DNA of 64,000 nt from positions 1 through 64,000 of the forward strand of contig NZ_JBBMFD010000015.1 in assembly GCF_040096205.1 (NCBI RefSeq), written 5' to 3'. This document shows, piece after piece, positions 8,058-17,252 of this stretch. This stretch comes from Solibaculum_A intestinale. GTDB taxonomy: Bacteria > Bacillota > Clostridia > Oscillospirales > Acutalibacteraceae. A model generated the notes under the pieces. The model was given only the letters and a program-made list of their open reading frames with translations, searched no databases and was not told where the DNA came from. The position numbers were made by a program, and so were the translations under genes. Within the stretch, counting starts at the first letter, position 1, and each line of letters begins with the position of its first letter.

Positions 8058-10670
8058 TTATTCCTGATATTCTTCCATGATATACGCTTCAAAGATGTCG
8101 CCCTCTTTGATGTCGTTAAACTTCGTCAGGCCGATGCCGCATTCGTAACCCTGGGCCACTTCCCGCACGTCGTCCTTAAACCGCTTGAGGGAATCGATCT
8201 TGTCCTCGGCGATGACGATGCCGTCGCGCACCACCCGGATTTCCGACTGGCGGGTCACCTTGCCGTCGAGCACATAGCAGCCCGCCACAGTGCCCACGTT
8301 TGAAATCTTGTATACCGCGCGCACCTCGATGCGGCCCTGAGCCACTTCCCGGAACTTGGGCGCGAGCATTCCCTTCATGGCCGCCTCGATTTCCTCAATG
8401 CAGTCGTAAATGATGCGGTACAGACGAATGTCCACCCCGTCGCGTTCGGCGTTGGTCTGAGCCACCGGGTCGGGACGCACGTTAAAGCCGACAATGATGG
8501 CGTTGGAGGCGTTGGCGAGCATCACGTCCGACTCGGATACGGCACCCACCGCTCCGTGGATGACGCGGACCTTCACCTCGTCGTTGGAAAGCTTTTCGAG
8601 GGACTGGCGCACCGCTTCCACCGAGCCCTGTACATCCGCCTTGACGATGATGTTGAGTTCCTTCATTTCGCCTTCCTGCATCTGGCTGAAGAGGTTGTCG
8701 AGGGTAACCTTCTGGTACGCGGCGAACTGTTCTTCCTTCATTTCCTGCTTGCGCTGCTCCACCAGTTCTCTGGCGAGTTTCTCGTCGGAGACGGCGTTGA
8801 ACACGTCGCCGGCACTGGGCACTTCCGCAAGGCCCGTGATTTCCACCGGTACGGAGGGTCCAGCTTCTTCCACGCGGTTGCCGCGGTCGTCCACCATGGC
8901 GCGCACACGGCCAACCGCCGTGCCCGCCACGATCACGTCCCCGGCGTGGAGCGTACCGTTTTGCACCAGCACCGTCGCCACCGGGCCGCGGCCCTTGTCA
9001 AGCCGCGCTTCGATGACCGTGCCCTTGCCCGCACGGTCGGGGTTGGCTTTGAGCTCCATCATATCCGCCTGGAGAATGATCATTTCCAGCAGGTTGTCGA
9101 TCCCGGTACGCTGCTTGGCGGACACCGGCACGCAAATGGTGCTGCCGCCCCATTCCTCGGGCACCAGCTCGTATTCGGTCAGTTGCTGCTTGATGCGGTC
9201 CGGGTCGGCACCGGGCTTATCGATCTTATTGATGGCCACGATAATGGCCACGCCTGCGGCCTTCGCGTGGTTGATGGCTTCCACCGTCTGAGGCATGATG
9301 CCATCGTCCGCCGCTACCACCAGCACGGCGATGTCGGTCACCTGAGCACCTCTGGCCCGCATGGAGGTAAACGCCGCGTGGCCAGGGGTATCCAGGAAGG
9401 TTACTTCCCGGTCGCCCAAATACACCCGGTAAGCACCGATGTGCTGGGTAATGCCGCCCGCCTCGGTGGAGGTGACGTTTGCGTCGCGGATGGCGTCGAG
9501 CAGGGAGGTCTTGCCGTGGTCCACATGGCCCATGACCACCACCACCGGCGTTCTGGGCTGGAGATTCTCATCGGTGTCCTCACTGTCGTCGATGATGCGC
9601 TCTTCAATGGTAACCACTACTTCCTTCTCGGTCTTGGCATGGAATTCCATGGCGACCAGCGTAGCGGTATCGAAGTCGATCTCCTGGTTGATGGTGGCCA
9701 TGACCCCCATCATCATAAGCTTTTTGATGACCTCGGAGGAAGTGGCCTTCAGCCGTGCGGCCAGCTCGCCTACGGTGATCATCTCCGGGATGGTAATGGT
9801 CATCTGCTTTTTTTGACGCTCGGCCGCGATTCTCTTCAGGCGCTCGGCCTCGGTCTCCCGGCGGGAATTGTATTGTTTGCGGCCCCGGTTATAGAACTGG
9901 GAACGCTGGGTCAGCTTCTGCTTTTGGACAATATTGTCCTTCTTGGCACGGTCGGGAGCCAGCTGCTCGAACTTTTCGTTGTACTTGTCAAGCTGCACCA
10001 CTGCGCTGCGGGTATCCACCGTACGGCGCTCCCGCGGGCCCTTGATGGGAGCCTGCTGCTGAGGCCGCTGGGGGGGCTGGGCCGCGGCCCGCTGGCTGGT
10101 GGGACGGGGCTGACCGCCCACCGGAGTGATCTTTCCGCCGGGTCTTGCCTTGCTCTGGCTCTGGGCCGCCGGGCGGGCCTGTGAGCCTGGCGCGGGGCCC
10201 ACGGGGGTAATCCGTCCGCCGGGACGGGCTTTGCTCTGGCCCTGGCCAGCCGGCGCTGCGGGACGAGCCGGTGAGCCCGGCGCAGGCGCTACGGGCGTGA
10301 TCTTTCCGCCGGGACGGGCTTTGCTCTGGCCCTGGCCAGCCGGTGCTGCCGGCGCCGCGGGAGGCGCTGCCGGCGCTTTCGCGGCCGGGGCCTCGGCGGG
10401 TTTCGCCGGCTCCTCTTTAAAGACCGGGGCAGGCGCCTTAACAGGCGCTTCCTTCGGCTCTTCCTTGACGCCGGAGGCAAAATACTCGTCGAAGTTCTCC
10501 ACCTCGTTGTCTTTTGTAAACTTTTCGAACACCACGTCCAGTTCTTCTTCCGTGAGCGCGGTCATGTGCTTTTTGGGCTCCTCAAAATATTCCCCCAGCA
10601 GATCTACCACCTGCTTACTGGGCAGGTTGAAATCCTTTGCCACCTCGTGGACTCGGTATTTATTCATCAT
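8058..10670 (-). CDS. infB: translation initiation factor IF-2
   Basis: An 870-residue GTPase that places initiator tRNA on the 30S subunit. The N-terminus has an IF2_N domain (MMNKYRVHEVAKDF), then a low-complexity Ala/Pro/Gln region with three imperfect 28-30-residue repeats (about 112-200). A second IF2_N-like domain is near 290-345, and the G domain starts with GHVDHGKT (381-388), followed by DTPGH and NKID. C-terminal domains II-IV complete it. ATG 10670 has AGGAGG 9 nt upstream and overlaps ylxQ by 4 nt. Confidence 0.97.
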   Translation of the reverse strand: MMNKYRVHEVAKDFNLPSKQVVDLLGEYFEEPKKHMTALTEEELDVVFEKFTKDNEVENFDEYFASGVKEEPKEAPVKAPAPVFKEEPAKPAEAPAAKAPAAPPAAPAAPAGQGQSKARPGGKITPVAPAPGSPARPAAPAGQGQSKARPGGRITPVGPAPGSQARPAAQSQSKARPGGKITPVGGQPRPTSQRAAAQPPQRPQQQAPIKGPRERRTVDTRSAVVQLDKYNEKFEQLAPDRAKKDNIVQKQKLTQRSQFYNRGRKQYNSRRETEAERLKRIAAERQKKQMTITIPEMITVGELAARLKATSSEVIKKLMMMGVMATINQEIDFDTATLVAMEFHAKTEKEVVVTIEERIIDDSEDTDENLQPRTPVVVVMGHVDHGKTSLLDAIRDANVTSTEAGGITQHIGAYRVYLGDREVTFLDTPGHAAFTSMRARGAQVTDIAVLVVAADDGIMPQTVEAINHAKAAGVAIIVAINKIDKPGADPDRIKQQLTEYELVPEEWGGSTICVPVSAKQRTGIDNLLEMIILQADMMELKANPDRAGKGTVIEARLDKGRGPVATVLVQNGTLHAGDVIVAGTAVGRVRAMVDDRGNRVEEAGPSVPVEITGLAEVPSAGDVFNAVSDEKLARELVEQRKQEMKEEQFAAYQKVTLDNLFSQMQEGEMKELNIIVKADVQGSVEAVRQSLEKLSNDEVKVRVIHGAVGAVSESDVMLANASNAIIVGFNVRPDPVAQTNAERDGVDIRLYRIIYDCIEEIEAAMKGMLAPKFREVAQGRIEVRAVYKISNVGTVAGCYVLDGKVTRQSEIRVVRDGIVIAEDKIDSLKRFKDDVREVAQGYECGIGLTKFNDIKEGDIFEAYIMEEYQE
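10071..10337 (-). repeat. tandem repeats inside infB linker
   Basis: Three imperfect copies of a unit beginning GQGQSKARPGG(K/R)ITPV, two of 30 codons and a shorter third, occupy residues about 112-200 of IF-2. The DNA copies are nearly identical over long stretches, so copy number may vary by slippage or recombination. Confidence 0.85.
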
Positions 10671-10993
10671 AACGCAGTTCCTCCTTCATTCTCGAAGCGG
10701 CAAAGCTCCCTGACCTTTTTGGCGAATCCGGCGTCGTTGACCGAAATCACACCCACCCGTTTTCCGATTGCCATGCCGATTTCATCCATACTCTGCCCAA
10801 GGTGCAGGCATTCCTGCCCCCACTCTTCGCAGACCGATTCGATTCCCGACGCCGAACGGCTTGAAAAATCCCGCGCCAGAAGCACGACCCTGGTTTCGCC
10901 CTTGGCGATGGAGCTTTTCACCGGGTCCATCCCCATGGTGATCTTCCCCGCCCGCCTGGCGATCCCTAATAGGTTAAGCAGCTTATCCTTCAT
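10667..10993 (-). CDS. ylxQ: L7Ae-family ribosomal protein-like RNA-binding protein YlxQ
   Basis: A 108-residue protein of the L7Ae/L30e/S12e/Gadd45 fold, a K-turn RNA-binding family. The N-terminal LLGIARRAGKITMGMDPV and the VVLLARDFSS strand are typical, as is the IGKRVGVISVNDAGFAKKV segment. The precise cellular role is not established. It overlaps rnpM by 11 nt and infB by 4 nt, the usual nusA-rnpM-ylxQ-infB order. Confidence 0.9.
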   Translation of the reverse strand: MKDKLLNLLGIARRAGKITMGMDPVKSSIAKGETRVVLLARDFSSRSASGIESVCEEWGQECLHLGQSMDEIGMAIGKRVGVISVNDAGFAKKVRELCRFENEGGTAL

Positions 10994-11252
10994 CTGTCGC
11001 GATTTCCTCCTCCATCTGGTCGTACACCTGCGGGGAAATGGCGCAGGAAAACGCGCGTTCCAGCCGTCTGGCCTTTCTGGCCGCCCGCAGGCACGTCACA
11101 TTCTTGCACACATAGGCGCCCCGCCCCGGCTTCTTTCCCGTCAGGTCGAGCGAAATCTCGCCCTGGGGGCTTTTCACTACCCGCACCAGTTCCTTCTTCG
11201 GCTTCATCTCGCCGCAGCCGGTGCACATTCGCATGGGAATCTTTTTTTGCAT
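10983..11252 (-). CDS. rnpM: RNase P modulator RnpM (YlxR, DUF448)
   Basis: An 89-residue basic protein of the YlxR family, described as a binder and modulator of RNase P RNA. The signature is present: MRMCTGC near the N-terminus, LVRVV, the central GRGAYVC and CLRAARKARRLERAF. ATG 11252 has AGAGGT upstream. It lies 49 nt after nusA; that gap holds a small CGGTC/GACCG hairpin. Located between nusA and ylxQ as in most Firmicutes. Confidence 0.93.
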   Translation of the reverse strand: MQKKIPMRMCTGCGEMKPKKELVRVVKSPQGEISLDLTGKKPGRGAYVCKNVTCLRAARKARRLERAFSCAISPQVYDQMEEEIATDEG

Positions 11253-11301
11253 TCGAATACCTCTTGTATCATAAAATCACGGTCAAAAGAGACCGCTTTG
11301 G

Positions 11302-12351
11302 TTATTCGCCGTAAAAGCCGCTTTCGGGGCGGATGTCGATCTTCCAGCCGGTGAGCTTGGCGGCAAGGCGGGCGTTCTGGCCCTTGTTGCCGATGGCCAG
11401 GGAAAGCTGCCCGTCGGGTACCGTGGCCTTACAGGCATGGGCGCCGTCCGGATCCACTTCCACACCCAGAACGGTTGCCGGAGAAAGAGCCTCGGCGATG
11501 AACTTGGCCGGGTCGTCGCTGTACTTGACAATGTCGATCTTCTCGCCGCCCAGCTCGTCGACGATCTTGCCGACCCGCACTCCCTTGTTGCCGATGCAGG
11601 CGCCCACCGCGTCCACCTTGTCGTCCCGGCTCATCACCGCCAACTTGGTGCGTGAGCCTGCTTCTCTGGAAACCGCTTTGATCTCCACCGTGCCGTCGTA
11701 AATCTCCGGCACCTCCATCTCAAAGAGGCGCTTGACGAGCCCCGGATGGGTCCGGGAAATGATCGCCTTGGGTCCGCGCTCGGTCTCCTTGACCTCCACC
11801 ACGTAAACCTTCACGTGATCGCCCTCGTGCAGCTCCTCGTCAGGCACCTGCTCGTTCTTCATCAGAATCGCTTCCGCCCGGCCGATTTCCACTGTCACCG
11901 CTCCGGTCTTCGGGTCGATGCGCTGGACCACCGCCGTCACCAGCTCCTGCTGGCGGCTTTGGAACTCCGCCGCGATCTGGCCGCGCTCCGCTTCCCGGAT
12001 GCCCTGGCGGATGACGTGCTTGGCGGTCTGGGCCGCGATACGCCCGAACTGCTTGGTCTCCAGCTTCACCCGGACCACATCGCCCATTTGTGCCTTCTTC
12101 GAAGACTTGCGGGCTTCGTCCAGCAGAATCTCCGTATCCGGGTCCTCTACCTCTTCCACCACCGTCTTTTTCAAATAGACCTCAAACTTGTTCTTATCCG
12201 GGTCCACTTCGATTTCCACATTGTCGTGCCCGCCGTAATCGCGCTTGACCGCGATGACGATGGCCGCGTTGATCTTTTCGAGCAGATAATCCGCCGGAAT
12301 TCCCTTTTCCTTCTCAAGCAGGCGCAACGCCTCAAAAAACTCGGTGTTCAT
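11302..12351 (-). CDS. nusA: transcription termination/antitermination factor NusA
   Basis: A 349-residue RNA polymerase-binding factor that modulates pausing, termination and antitermination. It has the N-terminal domain (MNTEFFEALRLLEKEKGI), an S1 domain at about residues 130-200 and two KH domains near the C-terminus with ACIGNKGVRV and AIGNKGQNARLA. It lacks the acidic repeats of enterobacterial NusA, as is normal for Firmicutes. Start ATG 12351 is preceded by GGAGG; ten further upstream in-frame codons overlap the RBS and are excluded. It begins 7 nt after rimP. Confidence 0.96.
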   Translation of the reverse strand: MNTEFFEALRLLEKEKGIPADYLLEKINAAIVIAVKRDYGGHDNVEIEVDPDKNKFEVYLKKTVVEEVEDPDTEILLDEARKSSKKAQMGDVVRVKLETKQFGRIAAQTAKHVIRQGIREAERGQIAAEFQSRQQELVTAVVQRIDPKTGAVTVEIGRAEAILMKNEQVPDEELHEGDHVKVYVVEVKETERGPKAIISRTHPGLVKRLFEMEVPEIYDGTVEIKAVSREAGSRTKLAVMSRDDKVDAVGACIGNKGVRVGKIVDELGGEKIDIVKYSDDPAKFIAEALSPATVLGVEVDPDGAHACKATVPDGQLSLAIGNKGQNARLAAKLTGWKIDIRPESGFYGE

Positions 12352-12358
12352 TTTTTCC

Positions 12359-12844
12359 TTAACCTCCAAAATAATCGTCAACCAAACGGCACAAAGCCGT
12401 GTCCTTCTGCGAAAAGCGCAGTACGCCGCCCTGTTCGTCCGTCAGTTCGATCACGCCGCCCTCGAACCCGGTCAGCGTGCCTTTGAATTCCCGCCTGCCT
12501 TCCAAAGGGCGGATCAGGCGCAGATATACCGTTTCTCCCATGCACGCTTCAAAATGAGCGGGCCGGGTCAGCTCTCTCTCAATGCCCGGGGACGAAACCT
12601 CCAAGCAATAGGATTGCGCAATCGGGTCGGCTTCATCCAAAACCGGGTCAATGGCCCGGGAAAACGCCTCGCAGTCGTCCAAAGACACGCCGCCCTCCTT
12701 GTCGATGAAAATGCGCAGATACCAGGACGCGCCTTCCTTCAAAAAGCGCACGTCCCACAAATCGAGATGCAGCTCGGCGGCCACCGGCTCGCACAGGTTC
12801 CAGACCGTGGCGGCCGTATTGCCGCCGTGGGATGCATTTGCCAT
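12359..12844 (-). CDS. rimP: ribosome maturation factor RimP
   Basis: A 161-residue protein needed for 30S subunit maturation. The hallmark segments are visible: LDLWDVRFLKEG, LRIFIDKEGGVSLDDCEAFSR, and YCLEVSSPGIERELTRPAHF, followed by an SH3-like C-terminal half. I start at ATG 12844, which has GGAGGAA upstream; the longer open frame extends into the leader and lacks an RBS. It is the first gene of the ten-gene translation operon that runs to nadA. Confidence 0.95.
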   Translation of the reverse strand: MANASHGGNTAATVWNLCEPVAAELHLDLWDVRFLKEGASWYLRIFIDKEGGVSLDDCEAFSRAIDPVLDEADPIAQSYCLEVSSPGIERELTRPAHFEACMGETVYLRLIRPLEGRREFKGTLTGFEGGVIELTDEQGGVLRFSQKDTALCRLVDDYFGG

Positions 12845-12917
12845 AGATTCCTCCACATCCGCCGCCAAGCCCGGTTCCCGCAGCTTTGGTCCCCGGTGAA
12901 ATCGGCGTAATACAAAC

Positions 12918-12946
12918 GAAAGAGCGGGTGCAGCACCCACTCTTTC
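12918..12946 (-). promoter_or_regulatory. hairpin in rimP operon leader
   Basis: GAAAGAG(C/U)GGGUGC pairs with GCACCC(A)CUCUUUC: arms 12918-12931 and 12933-12946, one wobble, effective loop a few nt. In the minus-strand transcript a moderately U-rich stretch follows. It could be a weak attenuator or mRNA-stabilising stem just downstream of the start site. Confidence 0.5.
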
Positions 12947-12971
12947 ATCAACGGTTTATTTACAAGTATGT

Positions 12972-13000
12972 ATTATAGCACGTGTCTTGCCGATTTACAA
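12972..13000 (-). promoter_or_regulatory. promoter of the rimP-nusA-infB operon
   Basis: On the minus strand, TTGTAA (12995-13000), a 17-bp spacer and a perfect TATAAT (12972-12977). The rest of the gap (13001-13435) has no supported gene and no clear structure. Confidence 0.85.
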
Positions 13001-13435
13001 GCCCTTTTTGAAAAAATCCCCATAAAAACACAGTTTCTTGTATCAAAACGGCTGCTCACCCCGCCCCCGCATCCGTGCCGGTATATCGGATGGGACGGAT
13101 GCCTTTCGCTATATCGCATTCAGCGATGTTATAAATGCCCTGGTATACCCTTATCCGGGACATACCGGGCTTTCCCGAACAAGAGGAATGCCGACCAAAT
13201 CATTGGCCAAGAAACTGCTTTTCTGGGATAAAAAGCAGAGCCTCAAACCATAGATTGGCCGGCAATATGGAGAAGGTACAGCCGCGCCGTTCCAAAATTG
13301 GGGATCCTGAAACAAGCGCTGCTGTAAAACGTGATAACGAAGAAAAAGAAAGGAAACCATCCATTTTCCTATTCGATAAACCGAGTATACCGTCTCCCAG
13401 TCACACGACGGTCACAAATTCCAGATTCTCTCTTT

Positions 13436-14653
13436 TTAGCTTCGGTCCCTATAAGAGTCTGCCGGTTCAATGGCGCGCAGATTGGTGTGAATCTTCACGT
13501 CATCGCCCTGATAGGTCTGCATAAAAAAGCGCGTGATCCGCTCGAGCACCCCTAGCCCGTCTTCATACCGGCTCAGCGGCAGCATCACTACCAACTGGGT
13601 AGAGCTGTAAGTGGAAACTACGTCGCCGCGCCTGAGCTGGCTGCATACGCAGCTTCGCAAAACCGCCATCACGTTCGGAATGGTGCTGGAGTCGGGAAGC
13701 TCGTCCTGTCTGTCCGTGAAGGTGAACAACGCAATATAGATGCTTTGGCCGGTGCGCAGGATCCAGCGCGCCAACATCCGATAAATATTTCGAAATACGT
13801 CATAGTCGCAGTAAAACGCGCCTGCACACTGGCTGCTTTCCTGCAAATCTTTCTGGATCACGTGCAAGTCCATCTCCAAGTTGTGTATTTTCCGGCGGAT
13901 GGTCCGATAAAGCTGGACGGTTGCTTCCGACAATTCCACCCCCAGCTCATTATAGAACGCATCACGCAGCCGTTCGTAATGAGGGATTGCCTTGGAGGGC
14001 TGACCGGTCTTGTAATACCCGTATAAAAGGGCCTGGTGGATGTCTTCCGATAGCGGGCAATGGAGCACCGCTCTCTCACACGCCACCACAAGTTCATCAT
14101 ATCGGTGAAGAGCCACCAGCATCTCACAAAGGCTAAGGACACACTCATTATAAATAGTGGAATAGTATGCGCTTTTGGAGACCACCCAGTCCATATAAGA
14201 AGACTTGGGAAGGAATTCCCCCTGATAGAGGGCCACTGCCGCCTGGTATAGCCGGACGCGCTCTTCCTTGGCCAACCGTTCGTCTCCCGCCTTTTTCCAC
14301 AGCGCTTCGAATTCCGCCGTGTCCATCCGGCAGGGAATCAGAGAATTCCACACATAGGTGCTTCGTTCAAACTGAATGAACGATACCGTTTCCCCCGGCG
14401 GCATCAGCTCATTGAGCTGCTTGCGCGCCCGGTAGACTAAATTTTTCAGAGTCCCCAAGGGATTGGAGAACTCCTCGTCTCCCCAAAGCGCTTCCATCAG
14501 GTTTTCCTGGGAAACGTCTTTGCCACGGTGTGCCAGCAAAAACTCGACCAGCGCCCACACCTTTTTGGTCCGCCCGACATTTTCCGTAAGCTTCTTTTCC
14601 CCATACTGGATGGAAAAGCCGCCGAACATGCGCACCCTCAGCTCTTTCTTCAT
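13436..14653 (-). CDS. BTAD-domain transcriptional regulator with degenerate GGDEF-like tail
   Basis: A 405-residue putative DNA-binding regulator. Residues about 1-105 form an OmpR-type winged helix (MKKELRVRMFGGFSI, then LMEALWGDEE and a LGTLKNLVYRARKQL recognition region); about 110-260 form a helical BTAD domain (ELGVELSEATVQLYRTI). Residues about 280-405 resemble a nucleotide-cyclase/GGDEF fold, but where RxGGDEF is expected the sequence reads STYSSTQL, so it should not be catalytic. No membrane segment. ATG 14653 follows GGAAGGAG. Monocistronic. The architecture is SARP-like; targets are unknown, and the tail may sense a ligand or dimerise. Confidence 0.8.
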   Translation of the reverse strand: MKKELRVRMFGGFSIQYGEKKLTENVGRTKKVWALVEFLLAHRGKDVSQENLMEALWGDEEFSNPLGTLKNLVYRARKQLNELMPPGETVSFIQFERSTYVWNSLIPCRMDTAEFEALWKKAGDERLAKEERVRLYQAAVALYQGEFLPKSSYMDWVVSKSAYYSTIYNECVLSLCEMLVALHRYDELVVACERAVLHCPLSEDIHQALLYGYYKTGQPSKAIPHYERLRDAFYNELGVELSEATVQLYRTIRRKIHNLEMDLHVIQKDLQESSQCAGAFYCDYDVFRNIYRMLARWILRTGQSIYIALFTFTDRQDELPDSSTIPNVMAVLRSCVCSQLRRGDVVSTYSSTQLVVMLPLSRYEDGLGVLERITRFFMQTYQGDDVKIHTNLRAIEPADSYRDRS

Positions 14654-15228
14654 GGTTTCTCCTTCCCCGTATGGGATCTACCAGTTTACTTTTCCGATGG
14701 ATAAATTCCCGTTTTTTCCTTTCTAAGTTCCCCCGCCTTCCGAATGTCTTGATTATACCATAGGAGTAAAAAAACACAAGGATTCTTTCACCTGCGTCTT
14801 TTTACTTTTATAGGAAATCTTGATTGTGTTTTCAACCATTTTCACATTTCTTTGAAATATTTTTACAGGGAAAGCGCCAAAATCCATATCATCCGTTTCA
14901 TTCTGGATCCCAACCTGAAAAGGGTCCGGCTATTGCCTTCGCCCGGAAAAGCGCGTCTTCCGTGCTCTTTTACTGCAAAAGAAAACGGCGCCGCTTTCAA
15001 GCGGCGCCTGTTTTCTATGAAAGAAGAAGGAGATGAAAATGAAAAAGCATGTGGTTTGTAGCTCTTGTTTTTCCCTGCAACTATAGAATACCAAAGGGAT
15101 GTGAAGAAACTTTTCGATTCCCGTAAGCAAAGAGAAAACAAAGCATGAATGGAATGTGTCTATGGCAAAAGGATCCGCATGAAACTGCTCGTTTTTATTG
15201 CATTCGCACGGACCTTTTCCCGCCGCCT
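14654..15228. other. intergenic gap between BTAD regulator and hypE
   Basis: About 575 bases without a supported gene. It contains the upstream region of the BTAD gene and the terminator at 14977-15008. The open frames here have no ribosome binding site or family resemblance. Confidence 0.6.
14977..15008 (-). terminator. terminator downstream of the ech-hyp operon
   Basis: GGCGCCGC (14987-14994) and GCGGCGCC (15001-15008) form an 8-bp GC stem with a 6-nt loop; on the minus strand GTTTTCTTTT follows. It lies about 220 nt past hypE. Confidence 0.7.
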
Positions 15229-16212
15229 TTAACAAATCCGAGGCAGGCTTTCTCCGTAAAGCGCGGGAACCCGTCTGGTTCCTCCCAGCCTTGTGTTCAT
15301 CCGTACCCCGTCGCCTGGTCCTTCCACCCTTCCGATGACCGCCGCGTGTGCACAGTACCGCGCCGCTTTCAGCGCCGCGAAAGCCCGGTCCTCGTCCTGC
15401 TTTGCCACCGCCACCACAAACTTTCCCTCGTTGCCCATGGTCAGGGGGTCGAGGCCCAGAATGCCGCAGAAGGCCTCCACCTCTTTTGACACCGGCAACG
15501 CCTCTTCCTCCAACCGGATCCCATGACCCGACCGTCCTGCCCATTCGCCTAAAACCGTGGCAAGCCCGCCCCGGGTCACATCCCGCATGGCTTTTACCTG
15601 CACGCCCGCTTTCAAAAGGGCGGCAACTCCTTCACACAGGGGGGCACAGTCGCTTCGGATTTCATTCTCAATCCCCATGCGCGCGCTGAGGATGGCCGCA
15701 TGATGATCCCCTAAAGTTCCCGACAGAAGCAACACGTCCCCTTCCCGGCAATGGTCGGCACCCAGCTCCCGGCCTTTAGGAACAAAACCAACGCCTGCGG
15801 TGTTAATATAGACGCCGCCCTTGCCTTCCACCACCTTGGTATCTCCGGCCACAATGCTCACGCCGGCCTCCCGGGCAGTGTCCGCCATGGAGGCGGCGAT
15901 GTGCTCAAGCTCCTCAATCTCCACTCCTTCCTCCAGAATGAAGCCGCAGGTCAGGTACTGAGGGATGGCCCCGCTCATGAGCAGGTCATTGACCGTACCG
16001 CAGACCGAAAGACGGCCGATGTCCCCGCCGGGGAAAAAGAGGGGCGTGACCACAAAACTGTCAGTGGTGAGGGCCAGGCGGTGCGCGCCCGGCACCACCG
16101 CCGCGTCCTCCATTTTCGCAAGGACCGGGTTTTGAAACCGGGACGCAAACACCTGCTCAATCAGGGCTGCGGTTTCCTGCCCGCCGCTTCCGTGGGCCAT
16201 GGTGATTTTCAT
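15229..16212 (-). CDS. hypE: hydrogenase maturation carbamoyl dehydratase HypE
   Basis: A 327-residue PurM-like ATPase that dehydrates the carbamoyl group on its C-terminal Cys to thiocyanate, giving the CN ligands of the [NiFe] site. The N-terminus (MKITMAHGSGG) is typical and the protein ends PRIC, retaining the essential C-terminal cysteine. Start ATG 16212 overlaps hypD by 4 nt; a 51-codon upstream extension lies within hypD and is rejected. Last gene of the ech-hyp unit. Confidence 0.96.
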   Translation of the reverse strand: MKITMAHGSGGQETAALIEQVFASRFQNPVLAKMEDAAVVPGAHRLALTTDSFVVTPLFFPGGDIGRLSVCGTVNDLLMSGAIPQYLTCGFILEEGVEIEELEHIAASMADTAREAGVSIVAGDTKVVEGKGGVYINTAGVGFVPKGRELGADHCREGDVLLLSGTLGDHHAAILSARMGIENEIRSDCAPLCEGVAALLKAGVQVKAMRDVTRGGLATVLGEWAGRSGHGIRLEEEALPVSKEVEAFCGILGLDPLTMGNEGKFVVAVAKQDEDRAFAALKAARYCAHAAVIGRVEGPGDGVRMNTRLGGTRRVPALYGESLPRIC

Positions 16213-17252
16213 CGGCTGATTCCTCCTTCTGCGCTCAAAAACGCGTGATAGCAGCTCCCCTCGGTGGACACCATACACGCTCCCTGGGGCATGGCGGGCG
16301 TGCAGGCCTTCCCAAAGAGAGGGCAGCCGGCAGGTTCCAGTCTGCCCACCAGCACCTGCGCGCACCGGCAGGAACGGTTTGCCTCCCGGTCTTCCATAAG
16401 CCCTCCGCTTCCCGCGTCGAACCGTTCGTACTCCGCCTTCAGCCGGAGGCCGGAGCCTTTTATGATCCCAATGCCCCGCCAGGCCGCGTCACAGGGGGCG
16501 AAACATTCCTCCACCGCTTCCCTCGCCTGGCGGTTCCCGTCCCGGGTCACCACCGAAGGATACAGGTTTAGAACCGTTCCCCGGCCTCTGCATTTGGTCA
16601 GCCCGTACAAAGCGGCAAGAATGGATTCCCCGGAGAACCCGGCCACCGCAAAGGGAAGCCGATAACGTTCGGCTAAGGGCTCGAAGATGCGGCTACCGGT
16701 GACTACGCTTACATGACCGGGGGCCAGAAAGCCGTCCACCTGTCCCTTCCGGCAGACCCATTCGATCACCGGAGGCATGGTTTTCAGAGAGGTGAGCAGG
16801 CGGATGTTTTCGATCCCCTGTTCCTTCGCCTGCTTTAAAAGCAGGGCATAAACCGGCGCGGTGGTTTCAAACCCCACCGCTGCGAAAACAAAGGTCGTAT
16901 CCGGGTTTTTCCCTGCCAGATCCAAAACCTCCATGGGCGAATACACCATTCGCACCCGGCCGCCCTCCGCCTTCCCGTCGGAAAGGCTTCCCTTGCTCCC
17001 CGGCACCCGCAGCAGATCGCCGAAGGAAACCACCACCGTGTCCGGTTCCTTGGAAAGGGCGATGAGCCGGTCAAGATACGCGGTCACAGTGACGCAGACC
17101 GGGCAGCCCGGACCCGATACCAGGCGGATGGTTTCCGGCAGAAGGCTGCGGATGCCGTTTTGGGCGATGGCGGCGGTATGAGTGCCGCACACCTCCATAA
17201 ACCGCACCGGTGGGCCGTCGTATTGCCGGATGGCGGTTACCAAGCCGGTCAT
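16209..17252 (-). CDS. hypD: hydrogenase maturation scaffold HypD
   Basis: A 347-residue iron-sulfur protein that assembles Fe(CN)2CO with HypC. The expected cysteines are visible: Cys22 in MEVCGTH, Cys50 and Cys53 in GPGCPVC, and the C-terminal cluster region with SCRC, GCPLF and GACMV. The GFETTAP motif is present. It overlaps hypC by 4 nt at its start and hypE by 4 nt at its end, showing translational coupling along the maturation genes. Confidence 0.96.
   Translation of the reverse strand: MTGLVTAIRQYDGPPVRFMEVCGTHTAAIAQNGIRSLLPETIRLVSGPGCPVCVTVTAYLDRLIALSKEPDTVVVSFGDLLRVPGSKGSLSDGKAEGGRVRMVYSPMEVLDLAGKNPDTTFVFAAVGFETTAPVYALLLKQAKEQGIENIRLLTSLKTMPPVIEWVCRKGQVDGFLAPGHVSVVTGSRIFEPLAERYRLPFAVAGFSGESILAALYGLTKCRGRGTVLNLYPSVVTRDGNRQAREAVEECFAPCDAAWRGIGIIKGSGLRLKAEYERFDAGSGGLMEDREANRSCRCAQVLVGRLEPAGCPLFGKACTPAMPQGACMVSTEGSCYHAFLSAEGGISR

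Noticed and set aside
8556..10184. A 542-codon plus-strand frame opposite infB.
   Set aside because: Antisense shadow of IF-2, His/Leu/Gly-rich with no recognisable domain.
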